Shown: piece by piece, positions 24,401-37,454 of the stretch
How positions within the stretch are numbered: the first letter of the stretch is position 1
Layout: the number at the start of each line of letters is the position of its first letter
Assembly: GCA_963676075.2 (NCBI GenBank)
Contig: CAXXNZ010000001.1
Span: 62,001 to 126,000, forward strand
Reading direction: 5' to 3'
DNA from: JAHJQZ01 sp963676075
GTDB lineage: Bacteria; Pseudomonadota; Alphaproteobacteria; Rhizobiales; Devosiaceae
DNA length: 64,000 bases
The notes under the pieces: generated by a model
The model's input: only the letters and a program-made list of their open reading frames with translations
Databases searched by the model: none
What the model was told of the DNA's origin: nothing
Made by a program: the position numbers and the translations under genes

Positions 24401-25881
24401 GAGCAGCAACTTCAGATATTACCAATGGCACTGGTACTGAAACCTCACGTTATGTTACCTTTAAAGACGCTGTTGTCAAACAAACCCTGTCTTATACCGA
24501 GGAGTATATTTCAAGTCAAATTCAATTTGTTGTGGAGGGAAATAAATAATTAGAGGATGCAGTTTAACCATCGTCTTATATTGCAACATTATCATGGACT
24601 TTGTCAGGCACCAATTAAAAAGCTTATGAGACTCCGAGTACTGTATCCGTTACCGTTGTTGATGCTCCAACAGGAACTCCAGAACTAGAGGTTACTCCCC
24701 CCGATACTTCTAATCAAGTAGGAAAAATGACTGTTTATGGTACTTGCAGTCACAGTGGTAATTTGTACTATGTTGTATCCCAATCACAAGCAGCTACTTC
24801 AATTGAATATACAATTATCCAAGCAGCCACTGAAGAGAAAAAGATTTTAGAAACTGAAATTGAAACAGTTTATACTAATCCCCACAGAACTTTCTATGGA
24901 TTCGCTTTGGCTTCAAATGAAGGAACATCAAATACTATTCTAATGAGTGGAAAACTTTAATCAGAGGCTGTTTATTATTTAAGAATGTATTGTGTGAACC
25001 AAGTTAGTACAGCTAGTGAAGCACAAGATATTACTTGGACTTAATAAAGTAATGGTGGAAAGCCTTTGGTTGCGACAATGTAATTCTAGCAATTGGTAGA
25101 AAATTCTACCAATCTCACTACAGTTTCACTCACAACAGCTTAGAAAAAAGAAGTTGTTTGCATTATCTGTAAAGAAACACAAACAGAAAAAGATAGAGTA
25201 TTTGGCACTGATGGTGTTGCATGTAGTGAAATCGGCACTGTTGAGTCATCAAATTCAACAAATTCAACAACAAGAATGCTATAGACTAGCGATAATAACA
25301 CAGAATACTTCGTCGTTATGCCTAACTTATTCACTACAGATGGAAGCCTTGATAATGCGAAATCAACTTTAGAGGATTCTTCCTTTAAAACTGCATTGAC
25401 CGCTTCAGAATTACTTAGTGGAATTACAGTAAAATCCCTTACTTGCAGCATTAATTCTGCTTATCCTAGTACTCCCATGATCCAATCACCAAGTGTCTCA
25501 CCATCAGAAACTAGTGTCTCATTCACTTGGGCGGGCGTTAACAACACTTGTGGTTTTGTCTTTGTAGGAATTGTTTAGTATACAAATGCTACAGTTGATC
25601 CAACTGACATCCAACTTAAAAAGAACTCCGGCTATTCATTCGATGCTTTCAACAAAGCTTTCTATCAATAAGATACTGCCGTCACTGTTGCAGTGACACC
25701 TGCAACCAAATGCCTTGATTATAAGTATTTCTGGATTGCCACAAATGAAGATCCAGATACTTATTAGTATACCACAGGAGTCAAAACTGGAACAACAAAA
25801 ACAATTGGATGCCCAACCTTTTCTTACTTGCTGAATGCTTCGATGGCCATCCTAATAGCTCTGCTATTTATCATGATTTGA
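18488..25881 (+). CDS. giant secreted/surface protein, 2442 residues
   Basis: Unidentified. ATG 18488 starts a clear signal peptide (MKNLLFLLTFLTLSFAGH). Two introns (18581-18611, 31 nt; 21231-21264, 34 nt) give exactly 2442 codons plus TGA 25879-25881. The long ectodomain is Thr/Ser/Asn-rich with many N-x-S/T sites, spaced Cys residues and beta-type patterns; I see no exact tandem repeats. It ends with a hydrophobic stretch NASMAILIALLFIMI with no cytosolic tail, as expected for a GPI anchor or a C-terminal membrane anchor. The amino-acid make-up differs sharply from the Lys/Gln-rich neighbours. Several dozen TAA/TAG codons are read as Gln and I saw no internal TGA. The role, such as coat, adhesion or mating, is unknown. 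It sits next to the repeat cluster. Confidence 0.87.
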
Positions 25882-26503
25882 GAAACAAAAAATTGAAAAA
25901 TCAATCATTTTTTTTTAATTTTCAAACAAATAATCAAATTTTTAAATTTTATTTTTTTAACATTTTAATCTTTTATATTTTTTTTTAAATATTTAGATTT
26001 TTTTATTTAAAAACAATAAATTCATAAATTACAATTTATTGTATTTTTTTTTAATATTTTAAATTTCAAATTGTTTCAAAATTTTATTACTTTCTTTTTA
26101 AAACTATAAATAATACTATTTAATAAAAATATTAACTTATTATTTTAATGATAATGACTCTAATCTACAGATCATCCATTAGGATTACAATTAAATTACA
26201 TTTTATCAGTTAATTTTCTCTATTTCTGAATTTGCCAAACATTGAATTATTATCTTTTATTTGTGTCTTTTTTTGGAATTACTCCCTTTTATAACTTGAG
26301 TGTTATTTATTAGTCACTATTGCTCTAATTATTTTTTATTTTCAAATAAAATAATGAAAAATTTTGAAATTGTTTAATTTATGTGTTATCATATTTTACT
26401 TTTTAATATTTATATTAGTTTTATACTATAAATTTTGATATTTAATATATTTATAATTCTTCTTTTTATTTATTATTTTATAATTTCAATTTTAATAAAA
26501 TCA
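25882..26503. other. intergenic spacer, 622 bp
   Basis: Very A/T-rich with long T runs. It must contain the 3' end of the surface-protein gene and the promoter of the next plus-strand gene. I see no RNA gene, repeat or open frame worth reporting. Confidence 0.5.
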
Positions 26504-29500
26504 ATGAAATAGAATATTGAAATAAAAAAATTCCATTTAATCACTTAGCAGCTTCTCTAAAAAACTTCATTTAATGACTAAATTAGTAAGCAATTTCACA
26601 CAAACTTGGGAAGCAAAGTACCAACATCCATATCTCCTTAATTACATAATTGTTTACCATATTCAAGTGTTACTGAAAATTATTATCCTAAGAAGAATTA
26701 GAGCTAGGACGAAATGCCTAAAAATTCTTAATTTTTTAAGGAGTTGAATCATAAAAACCCAAAGTTTTTGTCTCCTTAGTTTCTTTAAAGTTCAAGAAAG
26801 GCATAATAGCCAATATAAAATGTTTCTTGTCGTACCCCTGAAAATTACTAATTGTATTAAAACTTTCTCGGAAGATTTAACAATTTTAATGTAAGTAACT
26901 TCTTTAATTTTATAATTTTGTAAAGCAAGAATCGCCTAAGTAGTTATTAAACTACAGTGATGGATTTAATTAGTTTTATAAAAAGAAAGATTAATCAATG
27001 CCATTACGCAATAATTTTTTTACTAAAAATCTAGAGAATTCAGAAGGAATTGAAAATTCTAATATTGTGAATTCAAAACAGTCAATACCGAAATAATAAC
27101 TTCAAAAATAAATAGCTCGACCAAATGAATCATAATCATTTAAAGAATATTAATGTTTAAAAAATAAAATCGCATAATTTGTCAGCCATCCAAAGCAAAA
27201 TGAAAATGTATCCCTTATATCAGCTAAAAAAGATTGTCTCTATGAAATTAATGTTACTTTTTGTAAAGTTAATTACATTTTTAGTAAATAGAATAAAAGC
27301 TAGTAAATAAATATCAAGAGCTCAAAAATAAAGTAGATAATAAACAGAAGGAACTGAATAATGTCATATCTTATTATCAGTTGTTAATAAAAGAGCATTT
27401 TTCAGACTAAAAATAAAAGAAGAATTCTGAATTAATTATAAATAATAATAATGTAGCAAATAATTAAATGCAAAACTTTGAATGAAAATCCTCAACGAAT
27501 GCAAATTTTTGGAATAAGAAATAACATATAGAAATTAATTTTTTGGATCTAAAGGATTTTCAAGAGAGTCATCATTAATTTTTTTGATAATAATTAAATT
27601 AATAAATAAAGAAAAAAATCTGCCAAATAAAGCTACAACAACAAATCTTTAAGAAACGATGACAAACACAATGATAGCAAATCTATAAAAAAAGAATTTC
27701 TAATAAAATGAAATCCTTGAAAATTCAAAAGAAAAAATCAGATAACTTGAATCAGTGATTTAAGATTAATTAAGTAACTGTGAATATAAATAAATTGTGA
27801 ATGTAAAAAGCTTTAATCAGAATTTATCTTTGGTTAGGAACTCTAATAAAAATATGAAAGCACTTTAAACTAATAAACGAGTTTGCAATCAACAATAATC
27901 TCCAATCTTTAAGATATTTTTAATTATTTTGAGGTTAAAGACACAAGTTATAAAAGCTTAAATATTAACACATAATTTTCATTATTAAAGTCAATTATTC
28001 AATCCTAATTTTCTTTAAATAAAACCTTGCAAAATAATTAAAATTAGGTTTCATAATACAATTACTAATATTGATTTTAAGAGTTAAACATTAGAAAATT
28101 TTTCACAATATCATAAAAAGACATAATAAGACAGTGCTGGCAAGTTGAACTTTAATTTTAAATAAATAATTAAATAAGGCAATCATCTTGATCAAGCTCC
28201 CCAAAGATGCAATTAAATGACATAACCGTCCGTTATTCATCAGTGATGTAAAATAGTTAATTTTTCTTTTGTGAGTTTGTGTGAATTAATTCTTAGAAAT
28301 TGATACAATTATGAAAAACTCAAAACAGAGATTAGATAAAAGGCAGTATGAATTCTAAAATAAAATGAAATTATTTATCATATAATTAACAAGTTTCCCG
28401 ATATTTGATTCTCAATTATCATAATCAATTTAATCGCAAACTGATGAGGAATTGCAATTTAAGAATATAACAGAAATTATTAATTAAATTTAAAATTATC
28501 TTTCGGAGTTGAATACAACTAATTGGTTTTCCATGAAAGAATTATTTAGCATATTTTGTTTTTAATAGTAAATTGCAATCAGATCTCTAAAAATTATCAG
28601 AAGAAAATAAATCGAAAATTATATAATCTTAATTAAATATTAAAGAAATTAAATCCCTGAAGTAAGAATTTAATTTGTTTTTTGTTATTGGGTTTTATTG
28701 CAAGATTGTAAATACAATAATTAAATTCTTAAATTCTAGAATTCTAAACCTTCAGAAAATCAAATTTCGATTCTCAAGCTTAAAATTACAAGTAATATTT
28801 ATATATAATTCCTAAACATTTTTTAATTAGATTCTAATAAAAGATTTTTTAGCTTGAATACGAGTTATAAACTCACAAAGAAGATAACCAATTGTTTTAG
28901 CTTTAAAAGGAAGAGGAAATTGATAAAATTAATGAAGTAAACTAAAAAAATGATGAATTGCGTAAAATAACTGAAGATTTATCAAAGAAATTAAAATTTT
29001 TAATAGAAGAAAAATTGTCATTGAAAGAAAATTTAGTTTAAGAACTTAAAATAAAAGAAAATATTATTAATAAAATGAAAGAAAGATGTAATTAATTCGA
29101 AAGTACTTCAAATAATTACTAACTGTAAACATAATAATTAATAATTGAAAAATAAAAAAATAAGAATCTTAAAACAACTTTAACTTCGTTTAAAGTTCTT
29201 TATAATTAAAGTCAATAATCACTTGAGTAATCCTGGAAAGATATTACGAAACTTAATCAACTAAGTTAATAATTTTAAATTAAAATGAATGATTAATAAA
29301 GCTTGTACTTCTTTATTTTTTTATTTAATTATTAATTTTAGACAACTTAGGATTTAAGAATAACTGTAAAATTATAAGTTTTTAAACCAGGAGTTGTTAA
29401 TAAAGTAGAAATAAAATGAAGATAATATAAATAAATTATTTATGATCATTGAATAATTGTTTAGAGTAATTTCTCTAAAATAGTATAAAAGAAAAATTAA

Positions 29501-30800
29501 AGGCAGTCAAAATCAAAATGAATCCCATGAAAATTAAGACTAAGTATTATAAATTAAGTAATGTTAAGAGAAAACATAATATTAGCAAGAAACTATTAAT
29601 ACATTGATAAAGAAATTGCATGATCAAGAGGAATTGATTTCATATCAAAATGAATTAATATCTGATAAAGAAAAGTAAATAGAAGTTGAAATTAGTAAGA
29701 AGAATCTAAATGATGATCCCGATAAAATTACTTAATTATAATCATCCACAAAAACGTAGAAAGAATCAATAAAAAAACTAAAGACATAATTAAAAGATTT
29801 ATAATAGGAAAAAGGAATAATAGCTGATAAAGTCTAGGATATAGTAGAATTATTTGTAGAGTAAGTATTTTAAAATGTTTATTCTTTGAAAAGTCTTGAA
29901 GTCGATAGTAATAAGCCTGTTTTATCCTATTTATGTCTTTTGGAATCATAAATAATATAAAAATTTTAAAGTAATCCTGACTAAAGCGGCAATATTGTTT
30001 CTCCCAAGATCTATATCTACGATCCGGAAGACAACTTAGTAGATTGCTTCTAAATAAAAACGGAAATTTAGATTTTATTTGAGATTTTATTCCAATGAAT
30101 TAATGAATTCACTGAAAATTTTTTAGTGATGAATAATAATTCATTGTAGATGCTTGAATAAGATTTCGTAAAATTCTCGGAATAAAATTAGATTCTTTTA
30201 AATGAACTTGATTAAAAAATTTAGATTATCGAGGGGAAAAAGGATCAACTTCTTTAATTAATTCAATAATAATAATAGTAATGAGAGTAGTAGTAGTATA
30301 TATAAAATATAAATTTATAAATTTCAAGACAATAAAAGCTACCAGAATAAACAACAATAGGATAATAGAAGGGTTTAGAAAAACTTGAAAAAGAAAATTA
30401 AAAATTGAAAGCAAAATTGATAATCCAAGGGAATGAATTATAAACTAATCTTGACAAACTTTCATAAGAAGTTGCTATTTTTTATTTTTAATTAATATAA
30501 TAAGAAATCTTAACTCAATTCAAGTTACGGCGATCGTTCCTGGTTATCAACCACACACGAAAAAGCCCATATAAAAGCAAATTTATTGAAATTTATTTCG
30601 AGTTTAATAAATAAGTTTCATTTCTAAAAGCAAAACTTTATAATTGTTTTAATAGAAAACACAAGGAAGGAGATGAATATTTGAAAGCAATTTGCAGTAT
30701 CCTTGAAATTTCAGAAAGTGATTTAGAGGAAGCTAAAAAACAAGCTTCTGGAAAGAATAATTTATAGAAAAGTATTATCTCTTTACTCTTAAAACAATGA
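26504..30800 (+). CDS. long coiled-coil protein with GRIP-like C-terminus (golgin candidate)
   Basis: ATG 26504 opens a Ser/Asn/Gln-rich N-terminal region; from about 27.3 kb the protein is almost continuous coiled coil (QLESVIQDQLSNCE, QKNDELRKITEDLSKKLKFL, KLSLKENLVQELKIKENIIN). Introns include 26891-26925 (35 nt), about 32 nt ending near 27284, 44 nt near 27560-27605, 54 nt near 28140-28200 and 77 nt near 29270-29340. A TGA at about 27483 falls either inside a 66-nt intron or is read as Trp. The last 70 residues, KANLLKFISSLINKKH followed by EYLKAICSILEISESDLEEA, resemble a GRIP domain, which binds Arl1-GTP at the trans-Golgi. That suggests a vesicle tether. The GRIP match is by pattern only, and the exact exon set between 27.5 and 30.5 kb is approximate. 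Confidence 0.6.
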
Positions 30801-30884
30801 ATTCTTATCCATTAAAATTTATTTTTTTAATAAATTTTTACAAAACTTTTTTATAATATTTTACAATAATTTTTTCTAATAAAA

Positions 30885-33800
30885 ATGTTGCCATTAATAA
30901 CAGTGAACATATTTATCTTTTATTTAATTTCTTACAGGATGTTTATAATCTGAATCGATCATCTCTAAAAGAAACCAAAGCAACATACCGTGCATTTCGA
31001 GCCTTTCTAACAAAATGGTCTTAGATTGAATAATCCTATATTTATTCAATGGCTAACTTAATTGAATATCGTTTAAATACTATTCATACTATTCATTTTA
31101 ATATTTGTTCATAGCTCCAAATGAATTTCGATCAAAAAATTTGAATTAATGTTAAAAGACTAAAAATGAGTTAGTAATTTAAAAATAATCACTTATGGTT
31201 ATTTAGGAGTATTATTTTACTTATTAGCAAGCTTCAAGCTAGTACGTAAGTTATAATCGATACACATAAAGAATGTTTTGAATTTTTATCAGAATAAACA
31301 GTTTTGCAGTTTGATGATTATATTAAATAATCCAAGTTTCTTTTTTTGATTCAATTTATAATAATAATCTATAATTGTTTTCTTAAAAAGTGATTTAAAA
31401 GTTTCTAATAAAAAGACTTTACAGTTAGAAATAAATTACTATAAAAAAATGGCAAAAGAAAACGAATTTGATAAATCACGAAATTCTTAAACTGCTTAGA
31501 GTAAGGATTATTAACAATTCAATATATTAATTTTTGTTTTTGAAGGTTTATTTAAAATTTTGTCTACAGTTTAGGACAATGAATAAATAAAAAATGAGAA
31601 TCTTCGTTGCACTATTTTTGCGTTTACTGTGAATTTAATGAAGTAATAATATACGATCATAATTTCTTATAAATATGAAATAGATAAACAGAAGCAACAC
31701 TCTCAATGTTAAAGGAAAGCAACAATTTTTATGCAAATTTGCCAGTATAATATTAGTTAGAATCAATAAATTCATTAAAATCAATTTTATTGAATAATTA
31801 TAAAGAATTAGCTAAATTTGAAACTATTTCTTAACAAAAAAATTAAGAATTACTAATTTAGAAAAAACCAATTGATTTTATATTTCAACATACTTATTTT
31901 AATTTACCAAATGAAAAAATTTCTACAACTCAAATAGAACCTTTTTTTGAATCACTAATATCCAAAGGTATCTTTGAGCTCTCAGGACTTTTTAGTCATT
32001 TTTAATTTCCTTAACTCTAGTAAACAAATTTATATGATTTTATTTATTTCTTTTATAGAAAAGTGCTTACAAAATTTGATTTAAATTAATTGAAATTAAT
32101 TATTTACTTTTCTTTTTCTGATTTTTTAAAATCAAAAGGAACATAAGATCAATAGTAAATTCTATAATAATTACGAAATAAATTTAAATTAATAAATTAA
32201 CAAGTCAGTATCTTGCCTAAATAAGTGGAATAATAAGAATTCACATAGATTATTATGGAAAATTTGAAATAAAATAATAATAATAATAATCTAGACACCT
32301 AAAACCAAATTGATAACAATTAATCTTAATTACTAAATTTCTAAAAACACTTAATTTTATTATGAACTGTAATTGAAATATGAAACTGTTTTTAACGCTC
32401 TTAAAAATATGATAAGACTTTATTATTTAATGTCTCAGAAATCCTTTCTCAATCCCGAATTCCATTTAATGATATAATAGAATAATTTATAGCAACTAAT
32501 TTATGAAATAAATAGTATCTCTAATAATTAATAAATCTAGATTTTTTAAAAAATTCTTTGGTTTTTACTTTCCCAGTGAATATTGTTATCCTTTAAACAA
32601 TTATTTCTCTCTTAATTACGGATAATGTCTTATCTTCAAATGAGCTTTTTTCATAGACTTGAATAGATATTTTGCCTTAATTAAAGTTATATGCAGAAGG
32701 GAAATTATAATTAAATTCAACATCTTTTACATTCTTGCTCTTTAATTTTTGCTTTGATAATTTTATAAAAAATAATCTCTTTTCATCGTAAAAGAGTTTA
32801 TATTAAAAAGGATTATTGCTACTCTAAGAACTTAATCAAATATTTTCTGAGAATATAGAAATTAATCCTGAGGAACTTTCTAATATTTTTATTCTGAAAA
32901 AATCCTATGAAAACTTTTGTGTCCTTGTTGAACTCATACAATTCGATCTTTATTTTAATGAAAAGGAATAAAAACTTGTAAAAAATCATACTTTACTCAT
33001 TTGCTAACTTTTTAAACTACTGTAATATTTATTTTTTTTCTATATCCAATTTTAAACATTATTCCAATAGTTAGAAATAATTAAAACATGATTCACTTGA
33101 ATAATTTTATACAGCAACTTTTAAAAATTGTGGGATTACTGATTGACTCCGATGCAAATAAAAACTATAACTTCAATCCTTTGAAGCTCCTGATCCTTTA
33201 ATAAGTTTTATATGACTTTTATTATCTTTGTTTTACTTTTGTTTTAAGTGGAAAAAATAATAAAGGCAATTAAAGCATGAAAAATAATTTTGAAAAATAA
33301 AATTAAAGTCATTGAATTAATCTCCTGTTAGTATTTAGCAATCACCAATGAAGAAAATATAACCCCGAAATTAATTTAAACTTACAATGCTTAGTTCTAC
33401 AATGAATTAGCAGACTTTGCGACTTCTATTTCATCATCAAATACTTAAATACTTTAATTAGTCAATCAGATCTTTATAATAGCATATGAATTATAAGAAA
33501 TAGATCACATATTTACAACAAAAAAGGTAAAACTAATTATTTTATTATGATTTCCTTGTAGATCCAAGATTAATAATTAACTGGCCATTTTTAACCAAGT
33601 TTAGATATTTGATTCAAAGATGCTTCACATTAGATTCGATAATAATTAAACAAATGTATCAGTTAAGAAAATTGAATTTAAAAAGAAGTTTTTCCTTTAA
33701 TAAAATCTAATAATTTTAGGGTAAATTACATACAGAAGCTGTTATTGATTTTTGTACATTTCTATTCAAATCCATAGAAATTATCTAGAATTATAGTTAG

Positions 33801-35005
33801 GAAAAAGATAATTAATTTGGTAATTATTTAAAAAAGAAATCAGAAATATTGATTCATGAAAGTATTTATTTTTTAGATTAATTCTTTAAATTTGCTATAT
33901 ATAGATTTAATTACTTATTGTAATTCTATAGAATAGAATTTTTCTATCATTAGATAAGATTATGAAAAAAAAAATACTGTTTATTCTAACTTATCATAGG
34001 AAGAAAAGAATAATCAAGCTTAAAAATTTATAAATTCTGTTGAATAGTATTGTAAAAAATTGTTGTGCATGGTGTTTTATTAATTTTTAGAGAACGAATT
34101 AAAAAAGTATTGTCTTTAATTGGGAAATTTTAATTTTGTGATTGAATAACTTTAAATGTTTGAAAAGACTTTTTTTAAGTCTAGTTCTTAAATCATATCT
34201 GACATAGAAATGGATATAATTGCAATTGCAGAAGTTTATTTTATCTTATTCAAATTTAATTTGTTTTAGAAAATTCTTCATGATTTAGCCTATATACTGA
34301 ATTATAGTTATTGAAATAAACTATTTTTTGATAATCTTTATAAACCATTTGAATAATCTTTTTTTGAATAAGTGGGAACAGCAGAAGATTTTGAAGCAAT
34401 CTGTAAATTCATCCATTAAACTGAAAAATTTTTATTAAAGATTCATTTTCTGTTAAAAAATTAATCAGCACTTTAAATGACTCAATGGATCTATTGCAGG
34501 AGAGGATTCCAGCACGCTTTTTAAATAATCTAACATTCGTGAAATCCCTACTCAAGGCAATTTCAGAACGTTTAATTATTTTTTCTAAAACGAATTATAA
34601 TTATAATCAAAAGAGTATTCATTAGTGTTTATTGATGATAAACGAATTCCTAACATTAAAGATAAATAAAAATACAGTAAATTTATCGGATTTGAAATAA
34701 AAACATTACAAAAATACTTTATACATTATTTCTCAGTTCTTTTTTAAATATAATTTTATTTTGGAAAATAGGCTTTTTCGCTCACTGAAGCATAATTAAC
34801 ATAAATGTTCAGTCAATGTTAGTAAAACTTAGACTATTTCCAGTTTTCTTCACAGACTTTGCTCGAATGCATGAATAAAGATAACTTTGTTACTAAATAT
34901 TCCAAACCAATTTTAGAAAAAATAATTAAAATAAGATTAAAAGGCAAAAAATAAGAAAAAATTGATAAGGAAGCACTCAAAAAGCTTAAATTATTCAAAG
35001 TTTGA
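30885..35005 (+). CDS. long helical protein with F-BAR-like N-terminal region
   Basis: Provisional. After ATG 30885 and an intron ending near 30937, the first 250 residues are long amphipathic helices with the character of F-BAR modules: SLKETKATYRAFRAFLTKW, KTKNELVIQKQSLMVIQEYY, QLEINYYKKMAKENEF. These bind and bend membranes. The remaining ~800 residues are alpha-helical, alternating Leu-rich helices (DIEMDIIAIAEKILHDLAYI), reminiscent of solenoid or MUN-type tethering domains, with no catalytic motif seen. The end is ALKKLKLFKV, TGA 35003-35005. Introns of about 26-66 nt are numerous. Several in-frame TGAs, for example after LFSQT near 32660 and after NYSY near 34313, lie in candidate introns of length 3n or could be Trp. 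The order of exons is sound; individual junctions are not verified. Confidence 0.48.
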
Positions 35006-35049
35006 TATTAATTAATAATAAGATTGTTTTTTTTTAAAATAAATATTAA

Positions 35050-37187
35050 ATGGAAAAGGGAATTTGAATTTTTATTGTAGTATTTATTTATGCTAAAAAC
35101 ATTATTTATTTCAATTTTTATTATATAAAATCATTCAATTTTTAACAGAAAAGGCTTTTTTTCCGGCCATTTATAGAAGTCTAGTCTTATAGAATTTTGA
35201 GAATTACTATTTTTTTTTCTCGGATTATTGTAATTTTTCAGAACTACTTTTCAAAATTCTTGAAGAATTTTAGCTTAAATAAACACTATTAGAAGATTAT
35301 TTCTATGATTATTACGAAGAAGAAGAATATTAGTTATTTTTAACTTTAGAAGCAATTTTTTAAATTAATTAAGATAATTCTGCAGGTTTTTAGGAGTAGC
35401 AATTTTTCTCACAAGTGCTTAATGATTTTTTTGTAGTTTGGGAAAACTAATGCACTTAATTTAATCTGTTTGTTAGTCTATGAACTATTTTAAAGGCTTC
35501 TTTCTCTTCCTTTGAACTAAAATTATCCTCATTGTTTAATTCCATTGATAAATATTTATTATTTTCGGCCAGTTTTTGAGTCGCTTAACGCATGAATTTT
35601 GAATGCTGCTAATTCTTTATTAATGGAGTATTTTGTCTCGATAGAGATAAAGGAGATCCTAATTATTCTAAATTTTTTTCTAAGATATTTCGAGGAATAA
35701 ATTATTTAGAAGGTAGAGTTATGGGTTTTAAAGGAATAATAATTGATCTTGCAGGACTTTAATACTTTCTTGCTTCTTTGGATTCATTTGGGATAATTAA
35801 AGTTGTAGCAAACTTATCAAATTTTCTTTTAAATTTTAAATTTTCATTTTCTTCTAGAATACTTGAACTTTCTTAAAAAGCTTGAAGATAATGAGAAAAC
35901 CCTTATTATAATTTATTTTCAAGTCCATGATATTGTAAGGTCTAGGTTTTATGATGTCGTTTGGTGATTGGAGAGGAATTGGATGATTAAAGTTCTTACA
36001 TACTAACAAACCCATTACCATTTAGTGCATTACTTAAATCTATTATTGAATTTTACTTTCTATTGGCCTCAATTGCTTCAACTTCCCGCTCCGTGATTAA
36101 GTTTTAAAATTTTTTAGATTTTTCTGTGATATCCCAATTCTCACTTTTTCTTCTGCATTATTATAAAAATTTTGGTAATGGCACCCTTTTCTTTTTTATC
36201 TCTTCAAGTTTGATTCCCAATAATGGCCGAAAAATATTCTTTTAAGTTAAAGATTTTATCTGGCAACGTGAAAAAAAACTGGATGCTCGTGGGGTTTTTT
36301 AGTTTCCAAGTTTCAATAACCTACTATTTCGAGGTTTCGTTGGGGATTGGTTTTAGGAATTTGTGTCTTATTTTGATTTTTCATAAATCTCAGTATATGA
36401 ATGAATTATTTTCGAATTTGTCTTTGAATAAGAAAAAGGAAGATCTTTTTTTAGGCTAGCGATCCGATCTGTTGATTCCTTTTTCGGAGAAAATTTTGAT
36501 GTCTTTAAGCTGGAACCAACTTTAGAAGTTAAAATTGTATCTTATTTGAATAGATAAGGGCTTTATGGTTATGATATTTCAGAGTTTGAAAAAGATTTCC
36601 ATTCATTGAGTTTTGCTGATTTCTTCAAAAAAATTATTACATTACATTACATTAAATAATCACTTGTTCCGTTTGAGTGACTGTTTCCTAATTAAAATTT
36701 AATTTATCACGCCAACGAAAAATATGCGAATTAGTGCCAGGGGAAAATGGTTGTATTATCGCTTTCGCAATTGTATTCCAAAGCATTTAATCATTACAAT
36801 TTTCTAAGCGCAAAATTATTCAACAAACAAAATATACTTTTCGTTTTTTTTTATTGTAGGATATTGGTAAATATTTTGGATTTTAAATCCATTTGCTATA
36901 ATTCTGAAGGGAATTCTTCCTTGGGTATACCATACTCCTAGCAAAGCGATGAAAGATTGTGTTTGATTAACAATTAAGCAACTGAAGAGTTTGAACTCAA
37001 TTTCATATAAAGAAAAAACTTTTTTATAAATAAGAAAATAATAAATTTAAATCACTGGATAACTTATTTTAAAATATTAAATTTTACAATAAAATTGAAT
37101 TTTTAATTCTATATAAAAATATTTCACTTCATCTATTACTTAATTTTAAAAGAGGCCAACTAATTTTGCTATGAATTGTAAACTTGA
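35050..37187 (+). CDS. unidentified multi-exon protein
   Basis: I do not recognise this gene; the start is a guess because the first exon is unclear. Coding blocks in order: FFPAIYRSLVLQNFENYYFF and an acidic LLEDYFYDYYEEEEYQLF (about 35.14-35.34 kb); RDKGDPNYSKFFSKIFRGIN (35.64-35.70); EKTLIIIYFQVHDIVRSRF (35.9); ILTNPLPFSALLKSIIEFYF (36.0); DARGVFQFPSFNNLLFRGFV (36.28); LNRQGLYGYDISEFEKDFHS (36.55); and NQNLIYHANEKYANQCQGKM (36.69-36.75). It is globular, aromatic-rich and without signal peptide or repeats. Frames at 35.58, 36.40 and 36.68 kb each pass a TGA that would read naturally as Trp. The TGA at 37185-37187 is the first later stop in the last frame, so the true end may be earlier. Confidence 0.4.
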
Positions 37188-37454
37188 ACAAGATTATTTT
37201 AAAAGTCAGTTTAAAAGCTCAATTATCTAACTATTTAATTTTAATGTTTTGGTGAGATCTCTAACAATGGAACACTCATCTTTGTAGGTACAGTTCGTTA
37301 TTAATTTAGGTACACTCTGTGTGGTAAGGGTAAGAAACTTTTAATTTCTTTTTTATTTAAATAAGAAAATTCAGTGTTGTACATATCTGTTAATTATTAA
37401 GCTGCTTTTGGTTAATTTTTTGCCTTTTTTTTTTTAGAGTATAATTTTATCGGC

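Noticed and set aside
30997..31260. Alternative frame through an internal TGA in the F-BAR-like gene (Trp after NFDQKI)
   Set aside because: The spliced frame giving KTKNELVIQKQSLMVIQEYY is the better helical F-BAR-like reading, so I do not count this TGA as evidence for UGA as Trp.
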